In this document: in pieces, positions 1 to 7,203 of the stretch
Numbering within the stretch: position 1 is the stretch's first letter
Layout: each line of letters opens with the position of its first letter
NCBI GenBank assembly: GCA_024809215.1
Contig: JANUBW010000009.1
Coordinates: 310,001 to 374,000 of the forward strand
Direction: 5' to 3'
DNA: 64,000 bases
DNA from: Niastella sp. OAS944
Lineage (GTDB): Bacteria; Bacteroidota; Bacteroidia; Chitinophagales; Chitinophagaceae
Notes under the pieces: generated by a model
The model's database searches: none
What the model was told of the DNA's origin: nothing
The model's input: the letters and a program-made list of their open reading frames with translations, nothing else
Position numbers and translations under genes: made by a program

Positions 1-442
1 ACTTCTTTGCTAAAGCAGCATTGGCGGGAGTACCCTGCTCTGTCAATACTACGTTACCAACCTGGTAGTAGTTAGTGGTGTTGTTGTCAAACACTTTAAC
101 TACGCTGTTGTTTTTGAAATAAAAACACTTGCTGAAGTTTGTAGAGTCTGTAGTGAAGATATAGTTGGCTTTCAATATCTCCTTTGTTTTTTTGTTGTAG
201 AAACATTCAACCCAGTATTTGCCTTCGCGGGCCTTGCCTCTGAAAGAAGCATGGTCTAAGAATTGACCGCCTTCAGCAATCTGGACTACTGAATCTATCT
301 GAAATTTTTGGCTTTCGAAGTTAATCATTGGCGCAGCTGGTGCAGCTGTTTTGTTACTGGCAAACTGAGCAGTGGGTTTCTGCTGAGCCAGAGCAGGAAC
401 GGCCAGGGTTGCGAGCAACAGAGTAAATAACCGTGTTTTCAT
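1..442 (-). CDS. Exported protein of unknown function (C-terminus beyond window)
   Basis: Minus-strand reading frame open to the left edge, so at least the last part of the protein is missing; 147 codons are visible. It begins with a clear Sec signal peptide (MKTRLFTLLLATLAVPALAQ) cleaved after the ALAQ motif, followed by a low-complexity Ala/Pro/Asn linker and a domain rich in beta-strand-like alternation (FESQKFQIDSVVQIAEGG, then several Tyr/Phe-Lys strands). No family recognised; an exported, probably periplasmic or secreted protein. An in-frame ATG two codons upstream (446-448) is an alternative start, but the start at 440-442 gives a better signal peptide. Real gene is very likely; function unknown. 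Confidence 0.75.
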   Translation of the reverse strand, partial: MKTRLFTLLLATLAVPALAQQKPTAQFASNKTAAPAAPMINFESQKFQIDSVVQIAEGGQFLDHASFRGKAREGKYWVECFYNKKTKEILKANYIFTTDSTNFSKCFYFKNNSVVKVFDNNTTNYYQVGNVVLTEQGTPANAALAKK

Positions 443-463
443 ATACATACGAATGGGTTTTAT

Positions 464-494
464 TAAATGTACACACGATTTGTTAAATGTGCAA
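464..494 (-). promoter_or_regulatory. Possible Bacteroidota-type promoter of the exported-protein gene at 1-442
   Basis: On the minus strand a TTG (492-494) is followed after 20 nt by TACATTTA (464-471), one base from the Bacteroidota -7 pattern TAnnTTTG. It lies about 20 nt upstream of the start codon. Pattern match only. Confidence 0.3.
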
Positions 495-825
495 TAGGCG
501 ACTAAAAAAAGGTCTTCTCACCGTAAGCGATGGTAGCAGGGGTTCTAATCTTATTCTAAGGCGTTGATACTGTGTTTCAATGGGTTGAGAAAATGCTAAA
601 CCGTTAAGCGGTCAAATGGGGTTGAAATAATTGTTTTAGAATAATTTAAAAAAAAGTTTCAAGTGGGCTTTGGAGCGGGTTTTTAGGGTTGGATTATTAC
701 GTGGGGTTTTTGCGATTGATGGTGTTTGTATTACTGTAGTAGTAATAGGGTTCAGCTAAAAAGTTCATCGAAATTAGTCATCAATATTTGTTGAGTTATG
801 TTGTGTATAAAATGAGTTTGCATGA

Positions 826-846
826 ATTGATTTTGGACAACAAATG
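826..846 (+). repeat. Copy 1 of a 21 bp leader repeat
   Basis: The word TTGATTTTGGACAAYAAATG occurs here (with C) and at 1104-1124 (with T), each time 45-60 bp upstream of a gene of the small cassette. It marks a duplicated leader. Confidence 0.7.
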
Positions 847-891
847 ATATAACGGGAATAAGTGTGTGTTTTTTTGAGGTATATTTATTTT

Positions 892-1053
892 ATGAAGAAG
901 TTAATCAGAAAATTATTTAGGAAAAAGAAGAAAGGATGGTTAAAAGAAAAGCCTTACGTGGTTTATGAACGTAGTTTAGAAAATTACGCGCTTGGGCCTT
1001 TTGAATTAAGGAAATTGGAAGAAGCTAATCGTAGCCTTAGTAATACATTGTAA
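892..1053 (+). CDS. Small basic protein, paralogue of 1644-1817
   Basis: 53-residue protein with a strongly basic N-terminus (MKKLIRKLFRKKKK) and a C-terminal segment that aligns with the 57-residue protein at 1644-1817: both share the MKKLI.. LF..KKK start, a central VY/IY-[ED].R.L.N segment, GP..L and KLEEAN..LS. The reading frame extends 10 codons upstream, but the start at 892 is chosen because it matches the paralogue. Conservation between two copies shows that it is a real gene. The charge pattern suggests nucleic-acid or membrane contact, or a small antitoxin-like partner; this is inference. No known family recognised. Confidence 0.7.
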   Translation: MKKLIRKLFRKKKKGWLKEKPYVVYERSLENYALGPFELRKLEEANRSLSNTL

Positions 1054-1103
1054 AGCTCATTCGTTATTGATGTGAGTTCGATAATCTTTTACTGATTTGG
1101 CAA

Positions 1104-1124
1104 ATTGATTTTGGACAATAAATG
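1104..1124 (+). repeat. Copy 2 of the 21 bp leader repeat
   Basis: Twenty of 21 bases are identical to 826-846. It lies 58 bp upstream of the DUF6934 start codon, as expected for a shared promoter or leader of a duplicated cassette. Confidence 0.7.
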
Positions 1125-1182
1125 TTGGGATGGTCGTGGTTGTTATAGGTAGTGTTGAATTAAGTTGTATTTTTTGTGAATT

Positions 1183-1634
1183 ATGAACTACGATGCCTAT
1201 ACAGATATTCGTGAGGGACGTAATCTTAATACTTTTGAATTTGTAAGCATTGGGAAAAATGGTGCAATACCAAAATGTGTATTTTTTGTTCCTACCCCAA
1301 TACCATATGTTTATAATTTGGCATTCGGAAATGTTTTAGACGATGGCGAAATTGATGATACTACAGTAAGTGATAATGGTGACCGTAATAAAATATTAGC
1401 TACGTTGGCAAAGGTGATAGACCAGTATACGCGTAAGTACCCTGAAAGGCAAATCTTTTTTCAGGGAAGTACAAAAGAACGAACGAGGCTTTACCGATGG
1501 CAGTAGGTATAAATCTGGAAGAATTGTCTGGGATATTTGAAATTTATGGCCAGGTGAAGAGTGGGGAAGAGTTTGTGTCTTTTTGTAAAAACATGGAAAT
1601 CAATGCGTTTCTTATCAAAAGAAAAAATGTTTAA
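1183..1634 (+). pseudogene. DUF6934-family gene split by a -1 frameshift
   Basis: The first frame (1183-1506) encodes the N-terminal two thirds of a DUF6934-like protein: EFVS.G..G..PK.V.F.P, then YNLAFG, GEIDD..VS.NGD..K.LATLA, and GSTKERTRLYR. It then hits a stop. A second frame (1497-1634, start ATG overlapping the stop region) encodes the family's C-terminal part: GI.LEEL...FEIYG, EEFVSF and INAFLIKRK. Joined, they give about 150 residues, the family's usual length as I recall it. No slippery heptamer is visible at the junction (CCGATGG), so this is a broken gene or a sequencing error, although translational coupling of two halves cannot be excluded. The downstream small gene starts 9 bp after the second half ends, so the two form a transcription unit. 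Function of DUF6934 is unknown. Confidence 0.7.
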
Positions 1635-1643
1635 TTTCACTTC

Positions 1644-1817
1644 ATGAAAAAGCTAATTAAAAGGCTGTTCAAAAGAAAGAAAAAAAGTCTCTTCGATCAG
1701 AAGGTTAATTTTATTTATGACCCCAGGTTGGATAATTTGAAGCCGGGACCATCTTTATTAAAGAAACTTGAGGAAGCTAATCTCAATCTATCGAAGATAA
1801 AGTCATTCCCCAAGTAA
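1644..1817 (+). CDS. Small basic protein, paralogue of 892-1053
   Basis: 57-residue protein starting MKKLIKRLFKRKKK and ending in a KLEEANLNLSK segment; clearly homologous to the product of 892-1053. It follows the DUF6934 frame by 9 bp, so the pair looks co-transcribed, and a rho-independent terminator follows at 1844-1865. The tight pairing of a basic small protein with a DUF6934 protein suggests a two-gene module. No characterised family recognised. Confidence 0.7.
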   Translation: MKKLIKRLFKRKKKSLFDQKVNFIYDPRLDNLKPGPSLLKKLEEANLNLSKIKSFPK

Positions 1818-1843
1818 CCAAATAATAAACTTAATAGTAAAGT

Positions 1844-1865
1844 CTCCCAACACCGGGAGGTTTTT
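1844..1865 (+). terminator. Rho-independent terminator after the DUF6934 cassette
   Basis: Stem CTCCC (1844-1848) pairs with GGGAG (1855-1859) around a 6-nt loop, followed by GTTTTT. It closes the cassette on the plus strand. Confidence 0.7.
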
Positions 1866-2034
1866 GCATTAAACGACCTCCTCACAACTCGTGATTAAAT
1901 ATTTATTAGCCGAACATTTGTAATAGCAACCCTTCTTACTATTTTACTCCCAAACTTCTATTGCACATCATTAAAAAGATCGGTACAGATGTTGTCAACT
2001 GTCTCGAAAATGAACTGGTATTAATTTCCTTCCG

Positions 2035-2817
2035 TCATTGAGGTAAATAATATGTAAAATAAGAACCGGTTGGTTTAAAACCCAGGCGCATCGCCAACCG
2101 GGCCGACCGTTCATTGGCGGCATCCCAATGTGGAATTAGATGCTGTTCAATGGCCTTTGCCATAGTAGCTGCAGCTACCAACTCCGCCAGTCCCTTGTTC
2201 CTATATGCAGGCAGCGTTATTACATTCAGCTCTATGCCTTGTGCGCAACGTAGTGCAGCGGAGCAAACACTTGCAAGTGTTCCATCAATAGTAACGCCAT
2301 GGGCCAAACTATTAATGGCAAATTCGGCTGAAGAATTGTAGTTAAGCAAATGATATTTATGCCATTCCTCATTTTCCATAGCATGTGCCGTGGCAGTATC
2401 TATTTCATGAAGGCTATTTGAATATGGATGTTGTTTTATAATCCCCGTGACATTACCGGCATCAATGAATTCATGTGTAAATGAAAAGCGTTCTATCTTT
2501 TTTATTTTGTCTGCATAGTTTTTCTGTAACAGGTTCATCCATGCTTCGGGTGAAGGTTGAATGGCGCAGGGCAGGTCAATTGATTGCAAAAGTGCAGGGG
2601 CGTTAGCATGTGTGGCATTACCACCAAAAATGCCAAACGTTCCATATCTCAGTAATGCAACCGAAGGGTTGGCAACGTCATCAACTGTTATGCTTATCTG
2701 TTTTCCGCTTTGTCCTTCCAGTATACTGTCAATGCCAAAGTCAACCCGGTGGTGTTCTGTAAACAGCGGCGCCAGTCTTTTTGTTAATAGCTCATCTGCT
2801 TTGTGTATTATTGGCAT
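2035..2817 (-). CDS. GNAT-family N-acetyltransferase (GNAT_acetyltran / ZmaR-like)
   Basis: 260-residue cytoplasmic protein. The C-terminal half carries a GNAT core: AEFAINSLAHGVTIDGTLAS (strand pair), IELNVITLPAYRNKGLAELVAAA (acetyl-CoA pyrophosphate loop, R-N-K-G-L-A in place of the classic Q/RxxGxG/A) and WDAANERSARLAMRLGF (the late helix that carries the conserved Asn and Leu-Gly-Phe). The N-terminal half is the extra domain seen in the GNAT_acetyltran family that includes the zwittermicin self-resistance enzyme ZmaR and Bacillus YdfB-type proteins. Substrate unknown. The first ATG at 2817 is chosen over an upstream GTG at 2823. Monocistronic, with no partner gene on either side. Confidence 0.8.
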   Translation of the reverse strand: MPIIHKADELLTKRLAPLFTEHHRVDFGIDSILEGQSGKQISITVDDVANPSVALLRYGTFGIFGGNATHANAPALLQSIDLPCAIQPSPEAWMNLLQKNYADKIKKIERFSFTHEFIDAGNVTGIIKQHPYSNSLHEIDTATAHAMENEEWHKYHLLNYNSSAEFAINSLAHGVTIDGTLASVCSAALRCAQGIELNVITLPAYRNKGLAELVAAATMAKAIEQHLIPHWDAANERSARLAMRLGFKPTGSYFTYYLPQ

Positions 2818-2955
2818 AAGCACTAATATAGATCAAATGCATCAGTATTGGTTTATATAAGCTTTAGTTGTTATTCATTGGGTTGTAAATATATTTTGCC
2901 TTACCTGTAAGAAATGGGTCTTTTATTGCTACTAATGGTATAAACTATACAGGTA

Positions 2956-3471
2956 GTGACTTTTCAGGAACAGGGATATATTTTTAACCAGTGGATCGAC
3001 CAGCATAAAGCACTCATCTTTAAAATAGTGCGTGCCTATGGCAATACGCCTATGGACCAGGACGACCTGTTTCAGGAAATAAGCATACAGGTATGGCGTT
3101 CGATACCGGCTTTTAGAAATGAATCGGCCGTAACAACCTGGATCTATCGCATAGCCCTAAACACAGCTATTACCTGGGTAACCAAAGAAAGAAAGTACCG
3201 CAAAACAAATGATGCGGTTGACCGCCTGCCCGATGTACTGAACCATCACCCGCACAAACCCGAAGATGAACAGCTCACCTGGCTGTATAAAGCCATACAT
3301 GCCCTTGATGAAATTGACCGGTCGCTGGCCTTACTTTTGCTCGATGGCTTTAGTTATAGGGAAATGGCGGCCATACTTGGTGTTACCGTTTCAAACATAG
3401 GTGTAAAGATCAACCGCATAAAAAAGCAACTCATTCTTCAATCGAAAAAAAGCAATGATCATGGAATTTGA
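2956..3471 (+). CDS. ECF RNA polymerase sigma factor
   Basis: 171-residue sigma-70 family protein of the extracytoplasmic-function class. Region 2 is seen at about residues 15-85 (Y-G-N...DQDDLFQEISIQVWRSIPAFRNESAVTTWIYRIALNTAITWVTKERK) and region 4 at about 105-160 (ALDEIDRSLALLLLDGFSYREMAAILGVTVSNIGVKINRIKKQL, a helix-turn-helix for -35 recognition). The start is GTG at 2956. The next gene overlaps it by 17 bp and encodes a membrane protein, so this is a sigma/membrane-partner pair of the kind in which the second protein acts as anti-sigma factor. Not a FecR-controlled type. Confidence 0.92.
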   Translation: MTFQEQGYIFNQWIDQHKALIFKIVRAYGNTPMDQDDLFQEISIQVWRSIPAFRNESAVTTWIYRIALNTAITWVTKERKYRKTNDAVDRLPDVLNHHPHKPEDEQLTWLYKAIHALDEIDRSLALLLLDGFSYREMAAILGVTVSNIGVKINRIKKQLILQSKKSNDHGI

Positions 3472-4036
3472 TGAATTGCAAAAAATATGGGATACGCAAA
3501 ACAAGCAGCCGCTATATGTTATAAATGAACAGGCATTACATAACCGCATTGTTGCCAAAAAGCACCAGGTGATTCATATTGCTGTGGTTACCGAATGGAT
3601 CCTTATAATTGCCAATACCGCTTCAGGCGCATTCGTGTTGCAACAGAATATCACCGGCCGGCGTGGGTTAGTGTTTGCTTACCTGCTGGCTTTATGGTTG
3701 CTGGGTACTGCCCTGTATGTGCTGGTAAACCGCATTCGCCGGATGCGTGAAGTACAGCAGTTCGATCGTTCCCTTAATGGCGATCTGCAACATGCGGTTT
3801 CAACGGCCGGCTACCAGGTGCGTATAAGCCGTATCATGCGCTGGAATACATTGCCCATTGCGGTGTTGGTGTTGTTTGGCTCATGGGAGGGCGGGCAATC
3901 GCTATGGTTCCTGGGCATTGTGGCGCTTTTCTTTACGTTGGTGTTTTTTGCCAGCGGATGGGAGATGGGTATTTACCGCACCAAAATGAAAGAGCTGCAG
4001 GTGCTTCAGCAAAAACTGCAGAACGATGGTCTGTGA
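3455..4036 (+). CDS. Membrane protein, putative anti-sigma partner
   Basis: 193 residues. A conserved soluble N-terminus (MEFDELQKIWDTQN...YVINEQALHNRIVAKK) is followed by four hydrophobic segments arranged as two hairpins (about residues 42-65, 70-92, 127-143 and 146-165) and a short coiled C-terminal tail (KMKELQVLQQKLQ). The gene overlaps the sigma factor by 17 bp, so translation is probably coupled. The FDELQKIWDTQN N-terminus recurs in Bacteroidota proteins encoded after ECF sigma genes, which suggests that the cytoplasmic N-terminus sequesters the sigma factor. That role is inferred from position; no zinc-binding ZAS motif (HxxxCxxC) is present. Confidence 0.75.
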   Translation: MIMEFDELQKIWDTQNKQPLYVINEQALHNRIVAKKHQVIHIAVVTEWILIIANTASGAFVLQQNITGRRGLVFAYLLALWLLGTALYVLVNRIRRMREVQQFDRSLNGDLQHAVSTAGYQVRISRIMRWNTLPIAVLVLFGSWEGGQSLWFLGIVALFFTLVFFASGWEMGIYRTKMKELQVLQQKLQNDGL

Positions 4037-4233
4037 AAAAGTTGCCCTCAAACATACTAAACAGAAAATATAATGGTTTATAGGTATTGAAATACAATAC
4101 AAAGGCATAGTATGCCGAAAAATATGAACAGCCTTACTTTCATCTCCTCTTTTGGCTTATTTTCGCCCGCTGTTTTGCCTTTCAACAAAAAGCACATTTT
4201 CGTATCATTTAAAATAAAATCAATACCTGGTTT

Positions 4234-5283
4234 ATGCGCACAGTACGCCTTTTAGCTGCTGCCTGTTCAGCTCTTGTAATGAATGCCTGCTCTAATGGAG
4301 AAGCATCTACAACCGAACCCAGAGCTGCAGATTCAACCGCTCCGAAAAACACATCAGAAGTTAAGGAAACAAAAGAGAATGTAGCCAGCCCTACGGCCAC
4401 CACGCTGGATACTGCTCTTTTCAATAAATTGAATTTACACCTGGCCAATGGCGATTCATCGGGCCGCTGGCCGGTAAAAACGGCTTACCCCAATGCCGGC
4501 GCTATTCTTCCCTTTAAAAGGATAGTGGCTTATTATGGTAATTTTTATTCAAAGAATATGGGGGCCCTTGGCGAATACCCGGCCGATGAAATGCTGAAAA
4601 GACTTACTGATGAATGTAAGAAATGGGAAGCCGCAGACCCTGCCATGCCCGTACAACCTGCCATACACTATATTGCTGTAACCGCTCAGGGCAGCCCCGG
4701 CGCTGGTGGCAAATACCGCCTGCGTATGCCTTTCCATCAAATCGATTCTGCTATAAAACTGGCTGCCCGCATCAATGCCCTGGTGTTTGTTGATGTTCAG
4801 GTAGGCTTCAGCAACGTACAGGCCGAAATTCCCGAACTGGAGAAATACCTGAAGATGCCTCAGGTACACCTTGGTATCGATCCTGAGTTCTCTATGAAAA
4901 CAGGTAAAAGGCCAGGCGCTGTTATTGGCACCATGGACGCCAGCGATATCAACTTCGTTTCTGACTACCTGGCCAAACTGGCAAAAGCAAACAACCTGCC
5001 GCCCAAAATACTGGTGGTACACCGCTTTACACAGAACATGGTTACCAACTACAAGAATATAAAATTACAACCCGAAGTACAGATCGTGATGGATATGGAT
5101 GGCTGGGGCGAACCTTCGCTTAAACACGACAGCTACAAAGCGTATGTTTGGAAAGAGCCTGTACAATTTGCCGGTTATAAACTGTTCTATAAAAACGACA
5201 TTCGTAAACAGGGCAGTCATATGTTAACCCCACAAGAGGTGCTGGCCGAAAAACCACAACCAGTCTATATTCAATACCAATAA
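4234..5283 (+). CDS. Lipoprotein with a TIM-barrel-like domain, function unknown
   Basis: 349 residues. A signal peptide ends in a lipobox (ALVMNAC, Cys at residue 19), followed by a Thr/Ala/Glu-rich linker to about residue 75. The rest is an alpha/beta domain with regularly spaced strands: RIVAYYGNFY, AIHYIAVTA, ALVFVDVQVG, VHLGIDPEF, KILVVHRFT and VQIVMDMDGWG, a spacing typical of a TIM barrel. Acidic residues close several strands (VDV, GIDPEF, MDMDGWG), compatible with a glycoside-hydrolase-like active site, but no family signature is certain. A strong terminator follows immediately, so it is probably transcribed alone. Confidence 0.75.
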   Translation: MRTVRLLAAACSALVMNACSNGEASTTEPRAADSTAPKNTSEVKETKENVASPTATTLDTALFNKLNLHLANGDSSGRWPVKTAYPNAGAILPFKRIVAYYGNFYSKNMGALGEYPADEMLKRLTDECKKWEAADPAMPVQPAIHYIAVTAQGSPGAGGKYRLRMPFHQIDSAIKLAARINALVFVDVQVGFSNVQAEIPELEKYLKMPQVHLGIDPEFSMKTGKRPGAVIGTMDASDINFVSDYLAKLAKANNLPPKILVVHRFTQNMVTNYKNIKLQPEVQIVMDMDGWGEPSLKHDSYKAYVWKEPVQFAGYKLFYKNDIRKQGSHMLTPQEVLAEKPQPVYIQYQ

Positions 5284-5305
5284 GGTTAAAGAAAATAAAA
5301 ATACG

Positions 5306-5336
5306 GGTGTCCCCTTTATCGGGGACACCTTTTTTT
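5306..5336 (+). terminator. Rho-independent terminator
   Basis: Perfect 9-bp stem GGTGTCCCC/GGGGACACC with a 6-nt loop, followed by seven T. It ends the lipoprotein gene at 4234-5283. Confidence 0.9.
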
Positions 5337-5350
5337 GTGCCCTGAAATTG

Positions 5351-5364
5351 GTGATCTACATCAC
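5351..5364. promoter_or_regulatory. Fnr/Crp-type operator dyad upstream of the DJ-1 gene
   Basis: GTGAT-CTAC-ATCAC is a perfect inverted repeat with 5-bp arms and a 4-bp spacer. The geometry matches Fnr/Dnr boxes (TTGAT-N4-ATCAA) and overlaps a Crp half-site pattern. It sits 60-73 bp upstream of the DJ-1/PfpI start, and the next gene downstream encodes a Crp/Fnr-family regulator. Confidence 0.5.
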
Positions 5365-5423
5365 TTTTATTTCCTGGCTTCCTGGTGAACTTTGATGTGC
5401 GAACAATCATAAAAGAATAACAT

Positions 5424-6188
5424 ATGATCAGAAGAAGAGCAGTGTTTTTTTTGCTTGCCTTGTTTATAATGGCAGGCAGTACATTTTCTTACGCACAAAA
5501 AATGAACTCAGTTAAAATGAAAAAGAAGATCTTATTTGTGGTAACCAGCCACGATACTAAAGGAAGCACAGGTGAAAAAACAGGGTATTACCTGGGTGAA
5601 GTATCACATCCCTGGAAGGTATTGAAAGATGCCGGTTATGAAATTGATTTTGTAAGCCCCAAAGGTGGCAACCCGCCGGTTGATGGCTTCGACCTTAGTG
5701 ATCCTGAAAATGCAATGTTTTGGGAAGATAAATACTACCACAATAAAATAACCCATTCGCTGAAACCGGCAGAAGTAAAAGCTGCCGATTATGCGGCTAT
5801 TTATTATGCGGGTGGCCATGGCGCTATGTGGGACCTTCCGGGTAATGAAGAAATAGCATTACTGGCGGCCGATATTTATCAGCAAAACGGCGTGGTGGCC
5901 GCCGTATGCCATGGCCCGGCCGGTTTAGTGAACATAAAACTAAAAGACGGTAGCTATCTGGTTGCCGGCAAAAAAATCAACGGCTTTAGTAACGAAGAAG
6001 AAGCGGCGGTAAAACTTACCGAAGTAGTGCCTTTTCTGCTTGAAAATAAACTAAAGGAGCGTGGTGGCGTATACGAAAAATCGGCTCCGTGGCAATCACA
6101 TGTTACCGTTGATCAACGACTGATCACGGGGCAAAACCCTCAATCGGCAAAGGCCGTAGGGCAGGCAGTGCGCGATGCTTTGAAGTAA
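5424..6188 (+). CDS. Exported DJ-1/PfpI-family protein (Hsp31-like type 1 glutamine amidotransferase fold)
   Basis: 254 residues. An N-terminal signal peptide (FFLLALFIMAGSTFSYAQ) is followed by a full DJ-1/PfpI domain: KKKILFVVTSHD strand, EVSHPWKVLKDAGYEIDFVSPKGG, DPENAMFW, the glycine-rich YYAGGHGAMWDLP, and the nucleophile elbow VAAVCHGPAGLV with the catalytic Cys and following His. The insert and the E/H arrangement resemble Hsp31/YajL-type glyoxalase III or deglycase-like members. Most homologues are cytoplasmic; the signal peptide is unusual and places this one in the periplasm or outside. An internal ATG at the KKKILF segment could give a cytoplasmic form. A Crp/Fnr-type dyad lies upstream and a Crp/Fnr gene follows 58 bp downstream. 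Confidence 0.88.
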   Translation: MIRRRAVFFLLALFIMAGSTFSYAQKMNSVKMKKKILFVVTSHDTKGSTGEKTGYYLGEVSHPWKVLKDAGYEIDFVSPKGGNPPVDGFDLSDPENAMFWEDKYYHNKITHSLKPAEVKAADYAAIYYAGGHGAMWDLPGNEEIALLAADIYQQNGVVAAVCHGPAGLVNIKLKDGSYLVAGKKINGFSNEEEAAVKLTEVVPFLLENKLKERGGVYEKSAPWQSHVTVDQRLITGQNPQSAKAVGQAVRDALK

Positions 6189-6229
6189 GTTTACGTTACA
6201 TTATGATATAATTATAAGAGGCATATTCG

Positions 6230-6247
6230 TTTTGTATTTTTACAAAA
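6230..6247. promoter_or_regulatory. Dyad overlapping the Crp/Fnr start codon
   Basis: TTTTGTA-TTTT-TACAAAA has perfect 7-bp arms, and its last base is the A of the ATG at 6247. It could be an autoregulatory operator or an mRNA hairpin that hides the start codon. Confidence 0.4.
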
Positions 6248-6825
6248 TGGACTATGCCTCTTTTTTACGCCGGCACATTGAAGAAATAATACCACTTACC
6301 GATGAGGAATTTGAAACTGTGTATGACTGTTTTGTTCCACTGGCCATTGAAAAAAAGACCTATTTAATAAGGGCGGGGCAGCAGGTACTGTTTGAGTATC
6401 TGGTAGTAAAGGGATGTTTGAAAACCTTTGCTCTCGACGATACCGGAAATGAATATATTATTCAGTTTGCAACGGAGAACTGGTGGGTGTCTGACTATCC
6501 CTGTTATATGCAGCAAACACCTGCCGAGTTAAGCGTTCAGGCATTGGAGCCAGGTTTTGTTTTAAGAACAACGCTTGAGAAACGAAATGCCATGTGCGAA
6601 AAAGTGCCTAAGATGAATGTCTTTTTTGGTCGCAAGGCCCTGGGCGGATATATGGCTTCGCAGAAAAGGGTTTTGTCGTTACTGCGAAATTCTGCCAAAG
6701 AAAAGTATGAATTGTTATTAGCCCAATATCCTGAACTATTTCAACGATTACCCCGCAAAACCATCGCCCACTACCTTGGTGTATCGCGCGAAACATTGAG
6801 CCGGCTTGAAAGAAAAAAACAATGA
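6247..6825 (+). CDS. Crp/Fnr-family transcriptional regulator
   Basis: 192 residues. A cyclic-nucleotide-binding-type beta-roll domain fills about residues 10-110 (PLAIEKKTYLIRAGQQVLFEYLVVKGCLKTFALDDTGNEYIIQFATENWWVSDYPCYMQQTPAELSVQALEPG), then a dimerisation helix, then a C-terminal HTH (RKTIAHYLGVSRETLSRLERKK). The Bacteroidota members of this type lack the Fnr iron-sulfur cysteines, as this one does, and usually bind no known ligand. The start at 6247 is chosen; an in-frame codon five positions earlier is also possible. It probably acts on the dyad at 5351-5364 and possibly on its own dyad at 6230-6247. Confidence 0.88.
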   Translation: MDYASFLRRHIEEIIPLTDEEFETVYDCFVPLAIEKKTYLIRAGQQVLFEYLVVKGCLKTFALDDTGNEYIIQFATENWWVSDYPCYMQQTPAELSVQALEPGFVLRTTLEKRNAMCEKVPKMNVFFGRKALGGYMASQKRVLSLLRNSAKEKYELLLAQYPELFQRLPRKTIAHYLGVSRETLSRLERKKQ

Positions 6826-7203
6826 TTCATTTGTTAGTTAACGCACAGAAATAGGGCAGAACGCTTTGGTAAGCGTTTATTGATTGCTGCTAATAGAGGA
6901 ATTAGCTCCATAAAAAGGTTGATTTAAAATTACTTATACATTAACGCCGCGTTTGGTTTATTTCACCGTTACATTTTAATAGTTCGTCGATAGTAGCATG
7001 GTAATTTGTGTTTTTACCTGTATATTTAACAACACTAATAATATCCTAAAAACCATTCCTTTTTGATCGAAGGCAATTCGCCCGTTTACCTGGTTGGTCG
7101 CACCCTTTAAACCTCCAATTATCTAAATGGAAGACCAACCCGTGCTGGATAATTTTCGTACAATAATTAGCAATTCTTTTGGTGAGCCCCTATAAAAACG
7201 TGG
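6826..7203. other. 378 bp intergenic region
   Basis: Between the Crp/Fnr gene and the T9SS protein gene. It should contain the promoter of the latter, but I find no good consensus match, no terminator hairpin and no small gene. Confidence 0.6.

Larger units (their letters stand above)
443..891. other. 449 bp AT-rich intergenic region
   Basis: Lies between divergent genes. Besides the possible promoter at 464-494 and the 21 bp word at 826-846 that recurs at 1104-1124, I see no gene, RNA or hairpin terminator here. Confidence 0.6.

Noticed and set aside
1497-1634. A separate 45-codon gene after the DUF6934 frame
   Set aside because: It matches the C-terminal part of the same family, so it is the second half of one broken gene rather than an independent gene.
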